64,000 nucleotides of DNA, taken from NCBI GenBank assembly GCA_003215435.1, contig QCKJ01000001.1, positions 1-64,000 on the forward strand. The letters run 5' to 3'. Of this stretch, positions 60,109 to 64,000 are shown in pieces. The stretch's first letter is position 1. Every line of letters starts with the position of its first letter. Position numbers and translations under genes: made by a program. This stretch comes from Prochlorococcus sp. AG-409-M05. GTDB lineage: Bacteria; Cyanobacteriota; Cyanobacteriia; PCC-6307; Cyanobiaceae. The notes beneath the pieces are model-generated. The model was not told the origin of the DNA, did no database searches, and was given only the letters and a program-made list of their open reading frames with translations.

Positions 60109-60288
60109 TTAAAACGCCATTAATTGAGCGTTATGTAAGCGCTTAGCTTTCTCCTTCCTTGCAGCTGAATTGGCATTTAAAGCTGACTGATCGTGAAACT
60201 TACTTCCATGGGAAGTGGCAATTAACTGAGCCTTGTGAATGCGATCTGCTCTTTTGATGTGCGAGCGAATTAATGGGAGAGTGTTCAT
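60109..60288 (-). CDS. Small basic hypothetical protein with internal repeat
   Basis: MNTLPLIRSHIKRADRIHKAQLIATSHGSKFHDQSALNANSAARKEKAKRLHNAQLMAF*. Confidence 0.5.
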   Translation of the reverse strand: MNTLPLIRSHIKRADRIHKAQLIATSHGSKFHDQSALNANSAARKEKAKRLHNAQLMAF

Positions 60289-60507
60289 GACGTACCTCCG
60301 ATATGACAGCCCCGTTCCCTGCCGCCAAAACATGCATCCCAGCCAAGGGACGAACGTACTAAAATGGTAGCAACGGATACTAAATCCTGGCTTAGTAAGA
60401 ATTGCCTAGTCGAAGTCATCTAACGAGTCATTCGCCCTCACTGGATTATTGTGATAGGCAATAAAAAAGTGGCAATGCTGCATTCGAACTTTTCTGGCAA
60501 GTAAGAA

Positions 60508-60711
60508 ATGCGTACAAAAATGTCCCCTCGAAGATCTTTGCTTACCGCGGCAATAATGTCCGTTGTACCAACTCTTCTCTTTGCTACTTTCGCTGAAAAG
60601 TCTTCAGTTTCAGGAATCCTGATTGCCTCCATACTAATTAATTGGCCAATAATCCGATGGCTTGATGATCGGCAGTGGTATAGAGAATGGATCAGAGAGG
60701 AATCTAAATAG
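60508..60711 (+). CDS. Small membrane hypothetical protein (67 aa)
   Basis: ORF track; hydrophobic segments. Confidence 0.45.
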   Translation: MRTKMSPRRSLLTAAIMSVVPTLLFATFAEKSSVSGILIASILINWPIIRWLDDRQWYREWIREESK

Positions 60712-60740
60712 TCAAATTGCTCCTAAAGCCCTCAGGAACA

Positions 60741-60850
60741 TTTGAGATGACTGACATTAACAACTCTGACCAATGACAACCCTCATCCTATTGACACCAA
60801 GGGACCAGAAGGAATCTCTGAATCCTGTTCAAACTCTATTAAAACTTTTT
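60741..60850 (+). repeat. Dispersed intergenic repeat, copy C (partial)
   Basis: tttgagatgactgacattaacaactctgaccaatgac...aaggaatctctgaatcctgttcaaactct. Confidence 0.5.
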
Positions 60851-60955
60851 CCTCAAAGCACTAAAGAATGTATTTGCTAAATATGCAACCAATTAAGGCC
60901 CTAAATTATCTTCGTTAAGTCTCTTTTAACTCTCCTAGAATGAATTCAGGAAAGT

Positions 60956-62083
60956 CTAAAGAGCTATGTCTTCCAACTTATTGGCTAACTGAATAGTGGT
61001 TAGTTCTTGCAATTTATCGTCCCACAGAATGTAATTAAAGCATTTAGGTATATCTTCAAGCCTCAAAACTTTCACATTTTTTAGAAGGTGTTGATTATGA
61101 AAGTGACAAGCTCGCAAGTTGTAGTTAGGTATCCGATCACACAAGTGATGCATACTGTGAAAAGAGATGTCAGCAAAGAACCAATTCAACCAATTAGGTA
61201 AATCGAGATTGCTACTTCCTTCAAGGGCTCCCATAAACTCACTCCAATTTTCAGTGCGATTGGCATATGAGCCTTTGAAATTATGCTGAATAAAGAATAT
61301 GCAAATAAAAATGGCGGCTGAGGTTGTCATTATGAGCGAATAACAGGTAAGGAATAGTCCTGTACCTAGCCAATGAGACATAAAAATCCAGCCAGTTATG
61401 ACAAATAAGTTATTAAAAATAAGATCAGTGACCTCCCAAAAAGAATTACCATACCCTGAGCTATTCAGTTTAAATCTAGTCGAGAGAGGAAAGATTTGAA
61501 AGAAGTTTTTAGTAATCAATCCATCTAACAACTCAACACTGATTGACCAAGAAAAATTAATTATCGACTGAATTAATGCCAATCGAGGTTTAACAATAAG
61601 ATAATAAAATCCACCTGGGAACAACATCAACCAGTGGCGACTGATTGAATAAAACAGTTTACTTGGTTCAGACAGCTCTTGATAAGAATCAAGCTTCAAG
61701 ACATCAATAGGACCTCGATATATCTCCCAATCTCCATTGTGACGGTGATGAAAGGCATGATCCAGAGACCAAGGATGTTGTGGAATTGCGTTGAGGACTC
61801 CCAGAAGGAACCCAATTAATCGGTTCAACCAACGCCAGCAAAATAGTGAGCCGTGTCCACAGTCATGCATCAATGAGAATGCGCGAGATGAAAACAAAGA
61901 CAACAATCCAAGAACAGGAAGTAATGCAAAGATCTTTGGGACAACCGATAAAGATGCTTGGTCGATTCTTAGGATTAGACACCAAAGCCCAGCGATTGGC
62001 AGCAAAGTGGTTAACACCTGCCAGGTTGCTCGGGTATTACTTCGCTTAAGAAAAGACGCAATGATGAAATCAGAACGTCTCAT
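60956..62083 (-). CDS. Fatty acid desaturase
   Basis: Three His boxes HDCGH, HHRHN, HSMHH in a multi-TM protein. Confidence 0.92.
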   Translation of the reverse strand: MRRSDFIIASFLKRSNTRATWQVLTTLLPIAGLWCLILRIDQASLSVVPKIFALLPVLGLLSLFSSRAFSLMHDCGHGSLFCWRWLNRLIGFLLGVLNAIPQHPWSLDHAFHHRHNGDWEIYRGPIDVLKLDSYQELSEPSKLFYSISRHWLMLFPGGFYYLIVKPRLALIQSIINFSWSISVELLDGLITKNFFQIFPLSTRFKLNSSGYGNSFWEVTDLIFNNLFVITGWIFMSHWLGTGLFLTCYSLIMTTSAAIFICIFFIQHNFKGSYANRTENWSEFMGALEGSSNLDLPNWLNWFFADISFHSMHHLCDRIPNYNLRACHFHNQHLLKNVKVLRLEDIPKCFNYILWDDKLQELTTIQLANKLEDIAL

Positions 62084-62177
62084 TGGATCAACTTCATAAA
62101 CTTAAGTATGAGGCAAGAATGCTGGATTAGATACAAACACCCAAAAAAGAAAATTGAATGAAGAGAAGAAAGTGGCC

Positions 62178-62335
62178 TCGTTCAAACTCTGCTCAAACTT
62201 CCTGATTTTCACGCGTCGACTTTGATCCCATCCTTGCTTAAGAAATTAACTACTAGCTAAAGAACAGTTAAAAGCTATTAATTCCGATGGATTAGGAGGA
62301 ATCCCTAAAACCTGTTCGAACTTTATGAACTCTTA
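62178..62335 (+). repeat. Dispersed intergenic repeat, copy B
   Basis: ctcgttcaaactctgctcaaacttcctgattttcacgcg...gaaattaactactagctaaagaacag...aggaggaatccctaaaacctgttcgaacttt. Confidence 0.65.
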
Positions 62336-62425
62336 ATTCAAAAGATAACGCGCTAAGCCAAGAGCTATGCAAAGCCCAATGCCTGCATTCCAAATCAAAG
62401 CTTGATGTCTTAGAAGCCAACGCAT
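62333..62425 (-). CDS. Putative 30-aa membrane micro-ORF, copy 2
   Basis: MRWLLRHQALIWNAGIGLCIALGLARYLLN*; paralogue at 38690-38782 with no indels. Confidence 0.5.
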   Translation of the reverse strand: MRWLLRHQALIWNAGIGLCIALGLARYLLN

Positions 62426-62432
62426 CAGATGT

Positions 62433-62567
62433 TTACCATCTAGAAGGTGCATCATGCATGAAATACCAACCAACCCATGCCACTAAATTCAAACCAACAA
62501 CAAAAGCCCAAACTTTCCAAGGTTGATCTTTATCTGGCTTAGTAGGAGTGAGTTTTTTGAGAGGCAT
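62433..62567 (-). CDS. Small membrane hypothetical protein (44 aa)
   Basis: MPLKKLTPTKPDKDQPWKVWAFVVGLNLVAWVGWYFMHDAPSRW*; TAATG overlap with DUF2905 gene. Confidence 0.55.
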   Translation of the reverse strand: MPLKKLTPTKPDKDQPWKVWAFVVGLNLVAWVGWYFMHDAPSRW

Positions 62568-62770
62568 TAGGAGGATCGGAACAAATTAAGCAGAACCGAA
62601 AGAAGCAAACTAATGACAATACAACTAACTACTGGGAAATAAAACGTTGAGTTTTCTCCCTTCAAAATCATGTCCCCAGGAAGTTGGCCTAAACCCAATT
62701 GCCTTAAGTAAGGATATAGAACACCTATAGCAACAATTCCGAGTCCCAGAGTAATTAGCAGTTTTTGCAT
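62567..62770 (-). CDS. DUF2905 family membrane protein
   Basis: LITLGLGIVAIGVLYPYLRQLGLGQLPGDMILKGENSTFYFPVVSCIVISLLLSVLLNL. Confidence 0.9.
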   Translation of the reverse strand: MQKLLITLGLGIVAIGVLYPYLRQLGLGQLPGDMILKGENSTFYFPVVSCIVISLLLSVLLNLFRSS

Positions 62771-62892
62771 TATTTATTTCCAAAAAATCTGTTGAACTGC
62801 CAAACCAAATAGGCAGAGGTTGCTGTGAGCACAAATAGTCCGGCAGTTCCTACTGCTCTATTAGCAGCCTCAATTGTTGGCCAGTCATCCAT
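62770..62892 (-). CDS. Small membrane hypothetical protein (40 aa)
   Basis: MDDWPTIEAANRAVGTAGLFVLTATSAYLVWQFNRFFGNK*. Confidence 0.65.
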   Translation of the reverse strand: MDDWPTIEAANRAVGTAGLFVLTATSAYLVWQFNRFFGNK

Positions 62893-63085
62893 CTTTTTGA
62901 CCTTTGCCAAAGAGGGGCCCAGTAAATAAAAAATAGCCAATGGCTACAAGAAACAAACCAAAAGCAATGAGATTGGGGATTATTCCTCCAAAAATTACAG
63001 CTTTAGCGAAATAAGGATTCGCTACTTCTAGGGCTAAGAACGTCATCACGACAAATAGCCTCGCCCAGTTATCAGCAAAATTCAT
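62885..63085 (-). CDS. Small membrane hypothetical protein (66 aa)
   Basis: MNFADNWARLFVVMTFLALEVANPYFAKAVIFGGIIPNLIAFGLFLVAIGYFLFTGPLFGKGQKDG*. Confidence 0.65.
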   Translation of the reverse strand: MNFADNWARLFVVMTFLALEVANPYFAKAVIFGGIIPNLIAFGLFLVAIGYFLFTGPLFGKGQKDG

Positions 63086-63188
63086 TACCAATCAGGATAA
63101 ACGTAATCATCACCTATCCGTTCCTCATAACAGTCTCCTACATCGATACCTTTTTGATAAGCATTAAGGAACGCAAGAAGTCAACGTT

Positions 63189-63353
63189 TCAAGAGTAATA
63201 ACGATCCGCCATTTCTTGGAGCATTTTTCGTATGTGCTCGTCTTGGGCGTGGGTTTCTTCTTTTAATTTCTCGCAAGCGCCTTTAACCTGCATCCAAACA
63301 GCTTGCATCACTTCTCTCTCTTCTTCAGATGGTTTCCACTTAGATGTTTCCAT
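63189..63353 (-). CDS. Small hydrophilic hypothetical protein (54 aa)
   Basis: METSKWKPSEEEREVMQAVWMQVKGACEKLKEETHAQDEHIRKMLQEMADRYYS*. Confidence 0.55.
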   Translation of the reverse strand: METSKWKPSEEEREVMQAVWMQVKGACEKLKEETHAQDEHIRKMLQEMADRYYS

Positions 63354-63405
63354 AGAAGAGATAATAGAAGCAATTTGAAGACATGTTCAACAGCTTCTAT
63401 TCAAC

Positions 63406-63540
63406 TCTGTTCGAACCACCCCTTTTTGCTGAGGGCCATGGCTCAACAGGAACCTGGCTACTGACTAATGATCAAGTACATTTGAGTGAGGGGAAGCGAT
63501 TACAAGGAATTTGCAAAATCCGTTCACACTTTTGAGGCTC
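63406..63540 (+). repeat. Dispersed intergenic repeat, copy G
   Basis: ctctgttcgaaccacccctttttgctgagggcc...aacctggctactgactaatgatcaagtacatttgagtgaggggaagcgatt...tccgttcacacttttgaggctc. Confidence 0.6.
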
Positions 63541-63543
63541 TAA

Positions 63544-63684
63544 ATGACAGAAGAAAAGAGACCAAATCCTATGAGGGAATTTCTAGATAAGTTCTTTGAT
63601 TTATGTAAGGAATATCAGCAGGAAATACCACCACAAAAAATGGCAGAGGTTTTAAGAGACTATGCAGAAAGGTTGGATGGGTGA
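63544..63684 (+). CDS. Small hydrophilic hypothetical protein (46 aa)
   Basis: MTEEKRPNPMREFLDKFFDLCKEYQQEIPPQKMAEVLRDYAERLDG*. Confidence 0.45.
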   Translation: MTEEKRPNPMREFLDKFFDLCKEYQQEIPPQKMAEVLRDYAERLDG

Positions 63685-63728
63685 TGAAAGACCTACCACT
63701 TTTCCTGTCTTGTATTCAATAAAAAATA

Positions 63729-64000
63729 ATGCCCGATAAGCCTTCGAAATGGGTTACCTCCCTGCGAGAAGAAATTCGACAGGAATGTGGCGAGGGATGG
63801 ATGGTCCGCGGCATAGGGAAAGGTCTTGTTCAAAAAGTTCAGCTGACATTTCGTTTTGAGGATGGCAACCGAACCAGCATTGTTCTTGGGCCAAAGGCCA
63901 AGAGCGATCCCGATTTTGTTCCATGGGTAGCAACAAGTGCCGGATGGATATTGAAAATCTCCAAAGACATTTCGCTAATAATGAAATCTCAAGAGATGGG
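63729..64000 (+). CDS. 5' part of an ORF truncated by window end; possibly a tyrosine integrase N-terminus
   Basis: MPDKPSKWVTSLREEIRQECGEGWMVRGIGKGLVQKVQLTFRFEDGNRTSIVLGPKAKSDPDFVPWVATSAGWILKISKDISLIMKSQEMG..., open to window end; family assignment tentative. Confidence 0.45.
   Translation, partial: MPDKPSKWVTSLREEIRQECGEGWMVRGIGKGLVQKVQLTFRFEDGNRTSIVLGPKAKSDPDFVPWVATSAGWILKISKDISLIMKSQEM

Noticed and set aside
61791-62099. 102-aa and 67-aa plus ORFs
   Set aside because: Antisense to the desaturase His-box region
1-64000. CRISPR arrays, rRNA, tRNA genes, transposases
   Set aside because: No regular repeat-spacer arrays, no convincing tRNA cloverleaf and no IS transposase seen on reading; the TTCGAAYC-like strings at 62317 and 63410 belong to the dispersed repeat. 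A tRNAscan-SE/Infernal run would be decisive

Overview
The 64 kb window is AT-rich and looks like a marine picocyanobacterial chromosome, probably a low-light Prochlorococcus. I infer this from tandem high-light-inducible proteins, a NtcA-nirA-focA nitrite module, very small genes and cyanobacterial-type T4P genes; no tree was possible. Main blocks: (1) 0.5-8 kb: SelO, PrxQ, four tandem HLIPs and small proteins. (2) 8.2-12 kb: nitrite assimilation (nirA, focA, HEAT-like gene) with two exact GTA-N8-TAC NtcA-type boxes. (3) 12.2-34.2 kb: a near-complete type IV pilus locus (pilD, pilC, pilT, pilB, PilP-like, pilM, pilN, pilO, pilQ) and a minor-pilin operon. That operon includes a prepilin fused to a von Willebrand A-like domain, a 730-aa PilX-like protein, and a separate pilin with a repetitive Ser/Gly-rich tail. 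(4) 34.5-41.8 kb: SemiSWEET, DUF1499, rhomboid, cytochrome P450, cupin lipoprotein, LOG-family protein. (5) 42-59 kb: a cell-surface glycan-type island with PhyH, FkbM, a HisF-HisH fusion in the reverse order of eukaryotic HIS7, a WbpG-type amidotransferase, a Cas4-like PD-(D/E)XK protein, polysaccharide deacetylase, methyltransferase, two SGNH proteins and NodU-type carbamoyltransferase/SxtJ/DUF5989. (6) 59-64 kb: PurU, fatty-acid desaturase and a chain of overlapping tiny membrane ORFs. I also find a dispersed ~150-bp intergenic repeat family with at least eight degenerate copies, apparently linked to small duplications. These include an equal-length cupin duplication flanking the carbamoyltransferase cassette and a duplicated 30-aa micro-ORF. 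No rRNA, convincing tRNA, CRISPR array or transposase was seen.
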